From: JAFLCL01 sp964502175
Lineage (GTDB): Bacteria; Myxococcota_A; Polyangia; Polyangiales; Sandaracinaceae
Assembly (NCBI GenBank): GCA_964502175.1
Contig: CAZCVE010000002.1
Span: 222,140 to 286,139, forward strand
Length of the DNA: 64,000 nt
Direction: 5' to 3'
Position 1 is the first letter of the stretch. Each line of letters starts with the position of its first letter. Made by a program: the position numbers and the translations under genes. The notes under the pieces were generated by a model that did not search any database, was not told the origin of the DNA, and saw only the letters and a list, made by a program, of their open reading frames with translations. Shown piece by piece: positions 55,178-64,000 of this stretch.

Positions 55178-56305
55178 ATGCTGTACGCCCTCCTCTACCC
55201 GTACGCGCCGCAGCTGCACTTCCTCAACGTGCTCCGCTACGTGCCGTTCCGCGTCCTCGTCGCGACGATGACCGCGATGGTGCTGACCTTCGGGCTCTAC
55301 CCGTGGTTCATCCGGCGCCTGCAGAGCAAGCAGATCGGGCAAGTCGTCCGCAAGGAAGGCCCCGAGAGTCATCTCTCCAAGGCCGGCACGCCCACCATGG
55401 GCGGCGCGCTGATCCTCTTGGCGGTGATCTTGTCGACCGTGATGTGGGCCGATCCCACGAGCACGAGCGTGTGGCTCACCACGCTCGTGACCGCCGCGTA
55501 CGGCGTGATCGGCTACATCGACGACGCTCGGAAGATCACGAAGAAGGACACGGGCGGCCTCGCGGGTCGCTGGAAGCTCGTGCTCCAGTTCGCCGTCGCG
55601 CTCGCGGTGTGCGGGTACCTCTGGTACGGCACCGACGGCCTCAGCGCAGACTGGCGTGAGCTCCGTAACCACCTCGCGCTCCCCTTCGTCGCGTTCTCGG
55701 ACGAGAGCTACGCGTTCGTCCTCCCGCCGTGGCTCTACGTGGTGTTCGCTGCGTTCGTCGTCGTCGCGACCTCGAACTGCGTGAACCTCACGGACGGCCT
55801 CGACGGTCTCGCGATCGGCCCCGTCATGATCAACGCGGGCACCTACGCGATCCTCGCCTACGTCTCGGGCCTCTTGCTCTTCGGCGAGTCGGTCGCGGAC
55901 TACCTCCGCATCCCGCAGCTCGAGAGCGCGTCGGAGCTCGCCGTGTTCGGCGGCGCGATGATCGGCGCGGGCTTCGGCTTCCTCTGGTTCAACACGTACC
56001 CGGCCCAGGTCTTCATGGGCGACGTCGGCTCGCTCGCGCTCGGCGGCGGCCTCGGCATGCTCGCCGTGCTCACGAAGAACGAGTTCCTCTCGGTGCTGCT
56101 CGGCGGCATCTTCGTGATCGAGGGCGTCAGCGTCATCGGTCAGGTGCTGAGCTTCAGGCTCTTCAAGAAGCGCATCTTCTTGATGGCGCCCATCCACCAT
56201 CACTTCGAGAAGCAGGGCTGGCCCGAGCCAAGGGTCATCGTCCGCTTCTGGATCATCGCCGTGATGCTCGCGATCGCGAGCCTCGCCACCTTGAAGCTGA
56301 GGTGA
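55178..56305 (+). CDS. mraY: Phospho-MurNAc-pentapeptide transferase
   Basis: A protein of 375 residues with about ten membrane helices. Motifs: KAGTPTMGG, GYIDDARKITKK, NCVNLTDGLDGLA, FMGDVGSLALGGGLG and MAPIHHHFEKQGW. It makes lipid I. The ATG at 55178 directly follows murF; the stop overlaps the murD upstream ATG. Confidence 0.97.
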   Translation: MLYALLYPYAPQLHFLNVLRYVPFRVLVATMTAMVLTFGLYPWFIRRLQSKQIGQVVRKEGPESHLSKAGTPTMGGALILLAVILSTVMWADPTSTSVWLTTLVTAAYGVIGYIDDARKITKKDTGGLAGRWKLVLQFAVALAVCGYLWYGTDGLSADWRELRNHLALPFVAFSDESYAFVLPPWLYVVFAAFVVVATSNCVNLTDGLDGLAIGPVMINAGTYAILAYVSGLLLFGESVADYLRIPQLESASELAVFGGAMIGAGFGFLWFNTYPAQVFMGDVGSLALGGGLGMLAVLTKNEFLSVLLGGIFVIEGVSVIGQVLSFRLFKKRIFLMAPIHHHFEKQGWPEPRVIVRFWIIAVMLAIASLATLKLR

Positions 56306-56310
56306 TGGCC

Positions 56311-57675
56311 ATGAACCTCCACGGAAAGACTGCCGTCGTCGTCGGGCTCGGTCGCTCGGGCCTCGCTGCGATCCACCTGCTCGCGGGCTCGGGCTGCGTG
56401 GTGCGCGCGAACGACAAGCAGACCGAAGCCGATCTCGGCTCGCTCGCGGCCGATGCGCGTACGCACGGCGCCACGCTGTTCCTCGGCGGTCACCCCGACG
56501 AGGCCTTCGACGGCGCGGATCTCGTGGTGCTCTCGCCGGGCGTTCCTCACCTCGATGCCGTGCGTCGCGCGCACGATCGCGGCGCGAAGATCGTGTCGGA
56601 GGTCGAGCTCGCGAGCTGGTGGATCGAGAGCCCGATCGTCGGGATCACGGGCACCAACGGCAAGAGCACGGTCACGACGCTCGTCGGCCACATGATGGAG
56701 CGCACGGGTCGCCCCACGTTCGTGGGCGGCAACCTCGGCGACGCGCTCACGCTCGCGCTCGGCACGGCCGCGAGCAAGCCCGGCGGCGCGATCATCGCGG
56801 AGCTGTCGTCGTTCCAGCTCGAAGACATCGACACGCTGCGCTGCCGCGTCGCGGTGCTCTTGAACGTCACCGACGATCACCTCGATCGCCACGGCACGCT
56901 CGCGAGCTACGCGGCCGCGAAGGGCCGCATCTTCGGCACGCAGACCAAGGACGATCACGCCGTCGTCCCCGCGGGCGACGCGCTCTGTCTCTCGCTCGCG
57001 CGCGCGGGCGCTGCCACGGTGCACACCTATGGCGGTGCGGACGGCGAGGTCCGCGTGGACGGCGGCGCGATCGTCGACACGGTCAGCGGCCTCTCGGTGC
57101 CCACGCGCGAGCTGGGGATCCGCGGCCTCCACAACCAGGCGAACGCGTGCGCAGCAGCGCTCGCCGCGCGTCTCGCGGGCGCCTCTGCTGCGGACATCGC
57201 GCACGCGCTCCGCACGTTCCGCGGCCTCCCGCACCGCATGGTGCTCGTGCGCGAGCTCGACGGCGTCGCCTACTACGACGACTCCAAGGCCACGAACGTC
57301 GGCGCGACCGTCGCCGCGATCGACGGCCTCGCGGACCTTCCCGGTCAGCTCGTCCTGATCGCAGGCGGCGTCGACAAGGGCGGCAGCTACGAGCCGGTGC
57401 GCGAGCGCATGGATCGGCGCGGCCGCGCGGTCGTCCTGATCGGGCAGGCCGCAGCGCTCATCCGCGGCGCGTTCACCGCGTCTCCGATCCCGCTCCACGA
57501 CGCCGGCACGATCGACGACGCCGTTGCGCGCGCGCGCGCGCTCGCGAGGTCGGGCGACGCCGTGCTCCTCGCGCCTGCGTGCGCGAGCTTCGACATGTTC
57601 CGCAGCTACGCGCACCGCGGCGACGAGTTCGCGCGCGCCGTGCACGCGCTGCCCGCGGAAGGAGCGATCTCGTGA
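56311..57675 (+). CDS. murD: UDP-MurNAc-L-alanine:D-glutamate ligase
   Basis: A protein of 454 residues: VVVGLGRSGLAAIHLL, LVVLSPGVP, P-loop ITGTNGKSTVTTL, ELSSFQLED, VTDDHLDRHG, HRMVLVRELDGVAYYDDSKATN. The ATG at 56311 is preferred since GAGG lies about eight bases upstream; ATG 56305 overlapping the mraY stop is possible. The end overlaps ftsW (GTGA). Confidence 0.96.
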   Translation: MNLHGKTAVVVGLGRSGLAAIHLLAGSGCVVRANDKQTEADLGSLAADARTHGATLFLGGHPDEAFDGADLVVLSPGVPHLDAVRRAHDRGAKIVSEVELASWWIESPIVGITGTNGKSTVTTLVGHMMERTGRPTFVGGNLGDALTLALGTAASKPGGAIIAELSSFQLEDIDTLRCRVAVLLNVTDDHLDRHGTLASYAAAKGRIFGTQTKDDHAVVPAGDALCLSLARAGAATVHTYGGADGEVRVDGGAIVDTVSGLSVPTRELGIRGLHNQANACAAALAARLAGASAADIAHALRTFRGLPHRMVLVRELDGVAYYDDSKATNVGATVAAIDGLADLPGQLVLIAGGVDKGGSYEPVRERMDRRGRAVVLIGQAAALIRGAFTASPIPLHDAGTIDDAVARARALARSGDAVLLAPACASFDMFRSYAHRGDEFARAVHALPAEGAIS

Positions 57676-59006
57676 CCACCGCGAGCCTCGACACGTCGAA
57701 CCGGGCGACCAAGAGCGCGCCGAAGCGCCGCACGCACTCGTTCGAGTGGCGTCCGACCGAGGGTTGGTCGACCGCGGGCTGGCGCGACCGACTCACGCTG
57801 CCGAAGGTCGGCGCCGCCGATCCGGTGCTGATGGCGCTCATCGTCGCGCTCATCGCGTTCGGCGTCGTGATGGTGTTCTCGGCGAGCGCCGTGTTCGCGT
57901 CGCAGTCGCGCTTCACGCACCACGACGGCCACTACTTCTTGATCCGACAGGCCGCGTTCGCGGGCCTCGCGGTGCCGCTCATGCTGCTCGTCTCGCGCAT
58001 CGATCCGAAGCGCTGGCAGACCCTCACGTACCCGGCGCTCGCCGTCACGACGATCCTGATGGTCGCGACGCTCTTCATCGGTCACCGCGTCGGCGGCGCG
58101 ACGCGGTGGATCCAGGTCGGCCCGGTGAACATCCAGGCGGCGGAGCTCGCGAAGGTGGCCCTGGTGCTCTACCTCGCCCACTCGCTGGGCAAGAAGAGCT
58201 CGGATCAGATCCGGAGCTTCAAGGTCGGCATCCTCCCGCACCTCCTCGTGCTCGGCGTGCTCGCGCTGCTCTGCTGGCAGCAGAACGACCTCGGCTCCGC
58301 GATGATGTTGGGCCTGCTCACGCTCGTGATGCTGTTCGCAGCGGGCGCGAAGATCGGACCGATCGCGCTCATCGTGCTCGGCGCGACGTCGCTCGTGGCG
58401 CTCGCCATCGCGATCTCTCCGTGGCGCCTCGCGCGCATCCGCGCGTTCTTCGATCCGTTCGCGCACCGGCAGACGTCTGGCTACCAGATCGTCGAGTCGA
58501 TCCTCAGCTTCGGGTCGGGCGGATGGACGGGCGTCGGCCTCGGCGACAGCCGACAGAAGCTCTTCTTCCTGCCCGAGGCGCACACCGACTTCATCGGCGC
58601 GATCATCGGCGAGGAGCTCGGCTTCGTCGGCATCGTCGTGCTCGTGCTCGCGTTCTGCCTCCTCGTCGTGCGCGGCTTCCGCGCGGCCTTCCACGCACAG
58701 GACGAGCACGCCTCGCTCCTCGCGATCGGCCTCACGACGTTCATCGGCGCTTCGGCCTTCGCGAACCTCGCGGTCGCGATGGGCCTTCTCCCCACCAAGG
58801 GGCTGGTTCTTCCTTTCATCTCTTATGGCGGCTCGTCGCTCCTGGTCTGTGCAGGCGCGATGGGCATCGTGTTGTCGGTCTCTCGGGACCGGGCCGTCTC
58901 TCGCGATCGGCCCTGGGCAGAAGGGCAAGTCGCGAAGGATGGAGACACGAAGTCGGGCACGAAGGCAGTGAGTGAGGTGCCGACCCTCGCGCGGGCGAGC
59001 GCGTAG
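57672..59006 (+). CDS. ftsW: FtsW lipid II polymerase
   Basis: A protein of 444 residues from GTG 57672. A cytoplasmic N-terminus of about 45 residues is followed by ten membrane helices of the SEDS family. Landmarks: MVFSASAVFA, GATRWIQVGPVNIQAAELAK, SGYQIVESILSFGSGGWTG, LPEAHTDFIGAIIGEELGF and LPTKGLVLPFISYGGSS. It polymerises septal glycan with FtsI. A gap of 24 bases precedes murG. Confidence 0.96.
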   Translation: MTTASLDTSNRATKSAPKRRTHSFEWRPTEGWSTAGWRDRLTLPKVGAADPVLMALIVALIAFGVVMVFSASAVFASQSRFTHHDGHYFLIRQAAFAGLAVPLMLLVSRIDPKRWQTLTYPALAVTTILMVATLFIGHRVGGATRWIQVGPVNIQAAELAKVALVLYLAHSLGKKSSDQIRSFKVGILPHLLVLGVLALLCWQQNDLGSAMMLGLLTLVMLFAAGAKIGPIALIVLGATSLVALAIAISPWRLARIRAFFDPFAHRQTSGYQIVESILSFGSGGWTGVGLGDSRQKLFFLPEAHTDFIGAIIGEELGFVGIVVLVLAFCLLVVRGFRAAFHAQDEHASLLAIGLTTFIGASAFANLAVAMGLLPTKGLVLPFISYGGSSLLVCAGAMGIVLSVSRDRAVSRDRPWAEGQVAKDGDTKSGTKAVSEVPTLARASA

Positions 59007-59030
59007 GTCGGTCACCGAGGAGCGTGATCA

Positions 59031-60413
59031 ATGATCCAGCGAGTCATCGTCGCGGGAGGTGGCACGGGAGGCCATCTCTTTCCCGGGATCGCAGTCGTCG
59101 AAGAGCTGCGTCGTCACAACCCCAACCTCGAGGTGCTCTTCGTGGGCACCGAGCGCGGCATCGAAGCGCGCGTGGTGCCGGGCATGGGCGAGACGCTCGA
59201 GACGCTCGACGTGACGCCGCTCAAGGGGCGCACGTTCACGCAGCTCCTCGGTAGCCTCGTGAAGCTGCCCTCGGCCTGGGGGCGAGCGGCGTCGATCCTC
59301 CGCCAGCATCGGCCGGATCTGGTCCTCGGAGTCGGGGGCTATGCATCGGGTCCGATGCTGGTGGCGGCAGCGACGATGGGCATCAAGACCGCGCTGCTCG
59401 AGCAGAACGCGCATGTGGGCCTCACGAACCGCGTGCTCTCGAAGGTCGTCGGTCGCGCGTACCTCAGCTTCGACGAGACCGCGCCGCAGTTCGGTCGCGC
59501 CGCCCGCGTGGTGGGCAACCCCGTGCGTCGTGCGTTCGTCGATGCGTCGCGCCGCGCGCTGATCGATCCAGCGGGCTTCGACGCGCGCGCGCGCCGCATC
59601 CTCGTGATCGGTGGCTCGCAGGGCGCACAGCGCCTCAACCAGCTCGTGCCCGAGGCGCTCGCCCGGCTCGGCCTTCGAGAGCGAGGCATCGAGGTCGTGC
59701 ACCAGACGGGCACCAAGATGCGCGACGAGGTCGCGGCGAAGTACGCAGAGCTCGGCGTGAAGGCGGAGGTCGTTCCGTTCATCGACGACGTCGCGCGTGC
59801 GTATGCGAGCGCGTCGTTCGTGATCTGTCGCGCGGGCGCCTCGACGCTCGCGGAGCTCGCCGCGATCGGTCGGCCCGCGATCCTCGTGCCCTTCCCGTTC
59901 GCGGCCGACGATCACCAGGCGAAGAACGCCGAGAGCTTCGAGCGCGCGGGCGCTGCGATCTGTCTGCGCGAGAGCGCGCTCGATGCGGAGCGTCTCGCGA
60001 CCGAGGCGCGCGCGCTGCTCGACGACGCCGATCGTCGCCGCGCGATGTCCGCCGCGATGCGCGAGCGTGGACGTCCCGACGCTGCCGCGTCGATCGTCGA
60101 CGACCTCGTCGCGTGGATCGACGGCGAGTCGGTCACGCCCGTGCGCGGCGGCGAGAGCCCCGAGATCGCAGCGGCCGACGACACGACCGAAGACGACGAC
60201 GGCGACGCGACGCTCACGCCCATCGCTGCGCTGGCGCGTGCGCTCGCCGCGCGGGGCGACGAAGCACCGCGCGTGTCGGGCTACCGTGCTCGGCCCGTGG
60301 TCGACTTCCGACGCGGCCGCGAGCTGCGCATGGATCGCCCCACCACGACGAAGATCCCGCGTCTCGTGATCGAGCCGTTCGTCGCGCCGCTCCGCGTCTC
60401 CCTCGCGAACTGA
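59031..60413 (+). CDS. murG: MurG glycosyltransferase with C-terminal extension
   Basis: A protein of 460 residues. GGGTGGHLFPGIAV, LVLGVGGYASGPM, LLEQNAHVGLTNR, VIGGSQGAQRLN, ICRAGASTLAELA, PFPFAADDHQAKNA. MurG converts lipid I to lipid II. Typical MurG proteins have about 350-380 residues; here some 95 more follow (acidic AADDTTEDDDGDA, then basic RRGRELRMDRPTTTK), probably disordered. The usual next genes murC and murB are absent; an amidase follows 54 bases on. Confidence 0.96.
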   Translation: MIQRVIVAGGGTGGHLFPGIAVVEELRRHNPNLEVLFVGTERGIEARVVPGMGETLETLDVTPLKGRTFTQLLGSLVKLPSAWGRAASILRQHRPDLVLGVGGYASGPMLVAAATMGIKTALLEQNAHVGLTNRVLSKVVGRAYLSFDETAPQFGRAARVVGNPVRRAFVDASRRALIDPAGFDARARRILVIGGSQGAQRLNQLVPEALARLGLRERGIEVVHQTGTKMRDEVAAKYAELGVKAEVVPFIDDVARAYASASFVICRAGASTLAELAAIGRPAILVPFPFAADDHQAKNAESFERAGAAICLRESALDAERLATEARALLDDADRRRAMSAAMRERGRPDAAASIVDDLVAWIDGESVTPVRGGESPEIAAADDTTEDDDGDATLTPIAALARALAARGDEAPRVSGYRARPVVDFRRGRELRMDRPTTTKIPRLVIEPFVAPLRVSLAN

Positions 60414-60467
60414 TCCCGCCTCGCTCGTCGCGAAGGAGCCGCCGTACGTGCGTGCTACGGTCGCGCG

Positions 60468-62549
60468 ATGCGTGTGTCGTTGGTTCTCGCGTTGTTCACT
60501 GCCCTCTCGGCGCTTCCGTCGATCGCCGCGGCTCAGCCGCTGATCGTGATCGACGCCGGTCATGGCGGCTCCGATCCGGGCGCCGTCGGCTGCTCGCTCG
60601 AAGAGGCGAACGTCGTGCTCGACGTCTCGACGCGCTTGCGCACCGAGCTCGAGCGCGCCGGCATTCGTGTGGCGCTCACGCGCGACGTGGACGAGTTCGT
60701 GGGGCTCTCGGCGCGCGCGTCGTTCGCGAATTCGATGAGCGCCGATGGGTTCGTGTCGGTGCACTCGAACGCGAACGCGGGAACGCCCGCCACGGGCACC
60801 GAGACGTTCATCTCGAACTCCGCGGGGGCGCGCTCGCTCGAGCTCGCGACACTGCTCCAGGCCGGGATGATCAGCGCCTGGGGTCTCCGTGATCGAGGGG
60901 TGAAGCGCGCCGACTTCGTCGTCGTCCGTGACACGACGATGCCCGCCGCCCTGGCCGAGCTCGCGTTCACCAACAACTGCGCCGTGGACGCGACACGCCT
61001 CGCGAGCGCGACCGATCGACAGGCGATGGCCGAGGCCCAGGCGCGCGCGATCCTCGAGTGGCTCGGCGTGATGCCCGGCATGAACGGCACGCTGCGCGGC
61101 GTGATCTTCGAGGATCAGGGCGTGGGCACGATGGATCTGAGCGTGCGTCTGCCGGGCGCGACCGTGCGCATCGTCGAGACCGGCGCGACGGCGACGGCCG
61201 ACTCGCCCGACGCGAACTGGCTCTTCGATCTGCCCGCGGGCACGTACACCGTCGAGGCCAGCGCGGCCGGACACACGACGGAGCGCCGCATGTGTGATGT
61301 CACGTCGGGCGGCACCACGTGGTGCTCGACGGGGCTCTTCCCCACGGCGATGCCGACGCCCGACGCGGCCGTCGCTCCGATGCCCGATGCGTTCGTCGTC
61401 TCGATGGACGACGACGCGTTCGTCACCGTGCGCCCTGACGCGGCGAGCCCGATGGAGACGCCCGACTCGGGCGTGGTCTCGCGCCCGAACGCCGGCGACT
61501 GCGCGTGCCGCGCGAGCACGCGTCGCGGCAACAGCGGCAGCGCGTGGATGCTCCTGATGACGGGCCTCGTGCTGGCAGGCGCGATGCGTCGTCGTCGCGC
61601 GTTCATGGTCGCGATCGGCACGAGCGCGGCGCTCGCAGTGATCCTCTCGTCGTGCACGGGCGCGGAGGCGACGAGCACGCCGCTCGTGACGGCCGAAGCC
61701 GAGCGCGATCCCATCGCGACGATCGCATCGCAGCGCGGACGCGTGATCGAGGGACGTCCGATCTCCATCGTCTCGGAGCGAGAGTACCTGCTCTCCACGC
61801 CGAACGACGCGCCGCTCGCGTCGCCGATGATCAGCCCCGACGGCCGCACGGTGCTCGTGAGCACGTCGGACTTCGCGTCGCTCTTCGCGTGGCGCGAGGG
61901 CGCGCTCACCTCGATCTGCACGACCGCGCACTGCGGCCATGAGCCGCGCTTCTTCGGAGCCAGCGCGAGCGGTGAGAGCCTCGTCGCGACGCGCACGCCC
62001 GAGCAGAGCGCGAGCGCGATCCCCGGCGACGCCTACACGCTCGACGGGCATGCGAGCACCACGCGCATGGGCGCGCACGGCGCCCTCGCCTTCGTGGAGA
62101 ACGAAGACACGGTGCGCGTCCGCATCGATGGCCAGACGCGCACGCTGCGCGCGCACGGCGATCGCTTCGTGCGCGCGGAGCTCTCGCCCGATCGCCGCTT
62201 CGTGATGATCTGGGGCCTCGTGACGGGCGTCTCGCTCCACCGCCTCGCCGACGACGTGGTGTTCGACCTCGGCGTCGTCGGCCACCCGCACTTCGATCCC
62301 GACGGCCGCGCGCTCGTGTTCGATCGCACGACGGACGAAGGCCACACGCTGCTCACCGGCGACGTGTTCCTCGCCGAGCTCCCCGCCTCGACGAGCGACG
62401 AGCTCACCGTCCGCCCCGTGCTCACGACGGAGCGCATCGAGACGAACGCGAGCCTCTCGCGCATCGACACACACGGCCACGCCTCGATCGCCCTCGAGCG
62501 CGACGGCGCGATCGTGATCGCAGAGATCCAGCTCACTTCGGTGGAGTGA
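60468..62549 (+). CDS. N-acetylmuramoyl-L-alanine amidase with sorting tail, fused in frame to a lipoprotein
   Basis: A protein of 693 residues. The signal peptide ends at AAAQP near 23. Residues 24-205 form amidase_3: VIDAGHGGSDPG (Zn His), SLEEANVVLD (Zn Glu), VSVHSNAN (Zn His) and LAELAFTNN (catalytic Glu). A carboxypeptidase-regulatory-like domain (VRLPGATVRIVETG, LPAGTYTVEASAAGH) follows, then a Pro/Asp linker and a MYXO-CTERM-like tail: CACRAS, the helix WMLLMTGLVLAGAM and RRRR. That should be the end, but the frame continues with AFMVAIGTSAALAVILSSC, a second signal with lipobox LSSC, and a propeller-like region (SPDGRTVLVSTSD, DPDGRALVFDR). ATG codons at 61584 and 61605 could start the second protein. 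Confidence 0.88.
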   Translation: MRVSLVLALFTALSALPSIAAAQPLIVIDAGHGGSDPGAVGCSLEEANVVLDVSTRLRTELERAGIRVALTRDVDEFVGLSARASFANSMSADGFVSVHSNANAGTPATGTETFISNSAGARSLELATLLQAGMISAWGLRDRGVKRADFVVVRDTTMPAALAELAFTNNCAVDATRLASATDRQAMAEAQARAILEWLGVMPGMNGTLRGVIFEDQGVGTMDLSVRLPGATVRIVETGATATADSPDANWLFDLPAGTYTVEASAAGHTTERRMCDVTSGGTTWCSTGLFPTAMPTPDAAVAPMPDAFVVSMDDDAFVTVRPDAASPMETPDSGVVSRPNAGDCACRASTRRGNSGSAWMLLMTGLVLAGAMRRRRAFMVAIGTSAALAVILSSCTGAEATSTPLVTAEAERDPIATIASQRGRVIEGRPISIVSEREYLLSTPNDAPLASPMISPDGRTVLVSTSDFASLFAWREGALTSICTTAHCGHEPRFFGASASGESLVATRTPEQSASAIPGDAYTLDGHASTTRMGAHGALAFVENEDTVRVRIDGQTRTLRAHGDRFVRAELSPDRRFVMIWGLVTGVSLHRLADDVVFDLGVVGHPHFDPDGRALVFDRTTDEGHTLLTGDVFLAELPASTSDELTVRPVLTTERIETNASLSRIDTHGHASIALERDGAIVIAEIQLTSVE

Positions 62550-62616
62550 CGCGCCCCGACGCTCTTGCGTTCACGTCTTGGCTGGGGCGGGCGCTCGTCC
62601 CCCGCCGCGTCTGCGG

Positions 62617-64000
62617 TCGCGTATTCCGGCTCGCGGTTCGGGGTTCGGTCGCGATGGGTCGTGCCTCACGGGTGGGATCCTTGCGGCGAGTCCGTCTCCG
62701 TCCGCGTCGGAAAGGGGCAGAGGGCAGACGCGATGGCGCCGTGCCTGACGGACGGGATGTTCGCGGCGCGTGCCTGTCGGTCGCGAAGACTGGACCAGTA
62801 GAGCCCACGCGAGCGGGCTGTCTGTGAACGCAGCGCGAGTCGCAGGAGACGATGTGCGCGTAGGGAGACGGGGACGACGAGAACCCACGCGAGCGAGCGG
62901 TCTGTGCGCCCATGGCCGCGGATCGACCACGAGATCAGCCGCGCGAGGGGGCCGCGCAAGACGTGATCGTTGCGTTCGATCGAGACGGTGCTCCCGCAAG
63001 TGAGGGCCGGCGAGACAGCTCCCGCCCAGCTTCTCTCACTTCGAAGTCGATGCCGACACGCCTCGCGCCGCGAGGTGATCGGTGGCGTGCGCGGATGTGA
63101 TCAGTCGCGTATTCCGGCTCGCGGTTCGGGGTTCGGTCGCGATGGGTCGTGCCTCACGGGTGGGATCCTTGCGGCGAGTCCGTCTCCGTCCGCGTCGGAA
63201 AGGGGCAGAGGGCAGACGCGATGGCGCCGTGCCTGACGGACGGGATGTTCGCGGCGCGTGCCTGTCGGTCGGGGTGACTGGACCAGTAGAGCCCACGCGA
63301 GCGGGCTGTCTGTGAACGCCGCGCGAATCGGAGGAGAAGAGCGCGTAGGGAGACGAGGGGGAGAAGAAGGTGACCGCGGGGACGACGAGAAACCCACGCG
63401 AGCGAGCGGTCTGTGCGCCCATGGCCGCGGATCGACCACGAGATCAGCCGCGCGAGGGGGCCGCGCAAGACGTGATCGTTGCGTTCGATCGAGACGGACA
63501 CTTGCCGCGCGAGGTGTTCACGCAAGTGAGGGCCGGCGAGACAGCTCCGCCCAGCTTCTCTCACTTCGAAGTCGATGCCGACACGCCTCGCGCCGCGACG
63601 TGATCGGTGGCGTGCGCGGATGTGATCAGTCGCGTATTCCGGCTCGCGGTTCAGGGTTCGGTCGCGATGGGCCGTGCCTCACGGGTGGGATCCTCTCGTC
63701 GAGTCCGTCTCCGTCCGCGTCGGAAAGGGGGCAGAGGGCAGACGCGACGGCGCCGTGCCTGACGGACGGGACGTTCGCGGCGCGTACCTGTCGGTCGCGA
63801 AGACTGGACCAGTAGAGCCCACGCGAGCGGGTCGCCTGTGAACGCCGCGCGAATCGGAGGAGAGCGAGCTGAGAAGGGCGTGACGGCGGGACGACGAAAA
63901 CCCAGGCGAGCGAGTGGTCCGTGCACGCAGCGGGACGACGAGAAGCCCACGCGAGCGAGCGGTCTGTGCGCCCATGGCCGCGGATCGACCACGAGATCAG
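62617..64000. repeat. Tandem direct repeats of about 0.5 kb, running off the right edge
   Basis: The phrase tcgcgtattccggctcgcgg begins copies at 62617, 63105 and 63630, giving units of 488 and 525 bases and an incomplete third (371 bases in the window). Within each copy CCCACGCGAGCGxGCGGTCTGTG-like subrepeats recur (62804, 62884, 63292, 63393, 63818, 63901, 63946). Copies differ by small indels and substitutions, for example an additional insert near 63355-63380. Open frames on both strands are repeated images of the same Arg/Pro-rich sequence and have no start signals, so I regard it as non-coding. 62550-62616 holds nothing else. Confidence 0.88.

Noticed and set aside
59028..62480. A 1150-codon open frame on the minus strand across murG and the amidase gene
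   Set aside because: Arg/His/Glu-rich shadow of the plus-strand genes in GC-rich DNA; no domain, no ribosome site, and the plus strand has complete families.
62617..64000. CRISPR array or repeated protein gene
   Set aside because: Units are about 500 bases without short repeat/spacer alternation, and frames lack starts, ribosome sites and domain motifs.

Overview
The window is very GC-rich DNA (about 70% by eye) with dense GTG/ATGA-coupled genes. It carries many lipoproteins, C-terminal Cys-rich/TM/Arg sorting tails of the MYXO-CTERM type, an HRD-type Ser/Thr kinase, a kinase fused to a sigma-54 activator, an MglA-like GTPase and an oleA-oleB pair. Together these suggest a Myxococcota (former deltaproteobacterial) chromosome, probably Polyangia/Sandaracinaceae-like. 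The genus is an inference from memory of the families, not a database result.

Layout. (1) 1-7492, minus strand: a defence operon. It runs from an unrecognised 728-aa protein to HsdM, HsdS, a PtuA/RecF-like ATPase and a PtuB-like HNH nuclease that runs off the left edge; an hsdR could lie further left. A 40-bp tandem repeat lies upstream. (2) 8163-16454: mixed accessory genes, including a HerA-like ATPase, a Ser/Thr kinase, lipoproteins, a YoaK/DUF1275 membrane protein and an IS66 remnant. (3) 16454-18543: a secreted repeat/PKD-like lipoprotein whose signal peptide is put out of frame by a run of 10 G (coding strand). (4) 18608-20577: oleB and oleA (long-chain olefin/beta-lactone pathway), without oleC/oleD nearby. 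(5) 20645-30628: an SH3-domain protein, an EF-Tu-barrel/DUF5063 fusion, two large multi-pass GT-C/YfhO-like membrane proteins and two SAM methyltransferases, probably surface-glycan related. (6) 30674-32779: an RpoH-type sigma factor and rsmI. (7) 33208-36770: a transposon with two DDE transposases, two small HTH/coiled-coil proteins, an A8 frameshift site and roughly 60-bp imperfect inverted ends. Beside it are two small genes of atypical composition and a decayed stretch. (8) 37739-47733: a kelch lipoprotein, a 1538-aa kinase/ATPase/sigma-54 activator fusion, thiL, and a GTPase coupled to a PocR histidine kinase. (9) 48019-60413: a dcw cell-wall/division cluster, mraZ-rsmH-ftsL-ftsI-murE-murF-mraY-murD-ftsW-murG, preceded by a promoter and 10-bp-spaced MraZ boxes. 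The cluster stops at murG; murC, murB, ftsQ, ftsA and ftsZ do not follow. (10) 60468-62549: an amidase ending in a sorting tail that reads in frame straight into a second lipoprotein. (11) 62617-64000: non-coding tandem repeats of about 0.5 kb that run off the right edge.

The best candidates for something undescribed are the five-gene defence operon headed by an unknown protein, the two-transposase element with its A8 site, the poly-G switch in the lipoprotein signal peptide, and the amidase-lipoprotein double gene.
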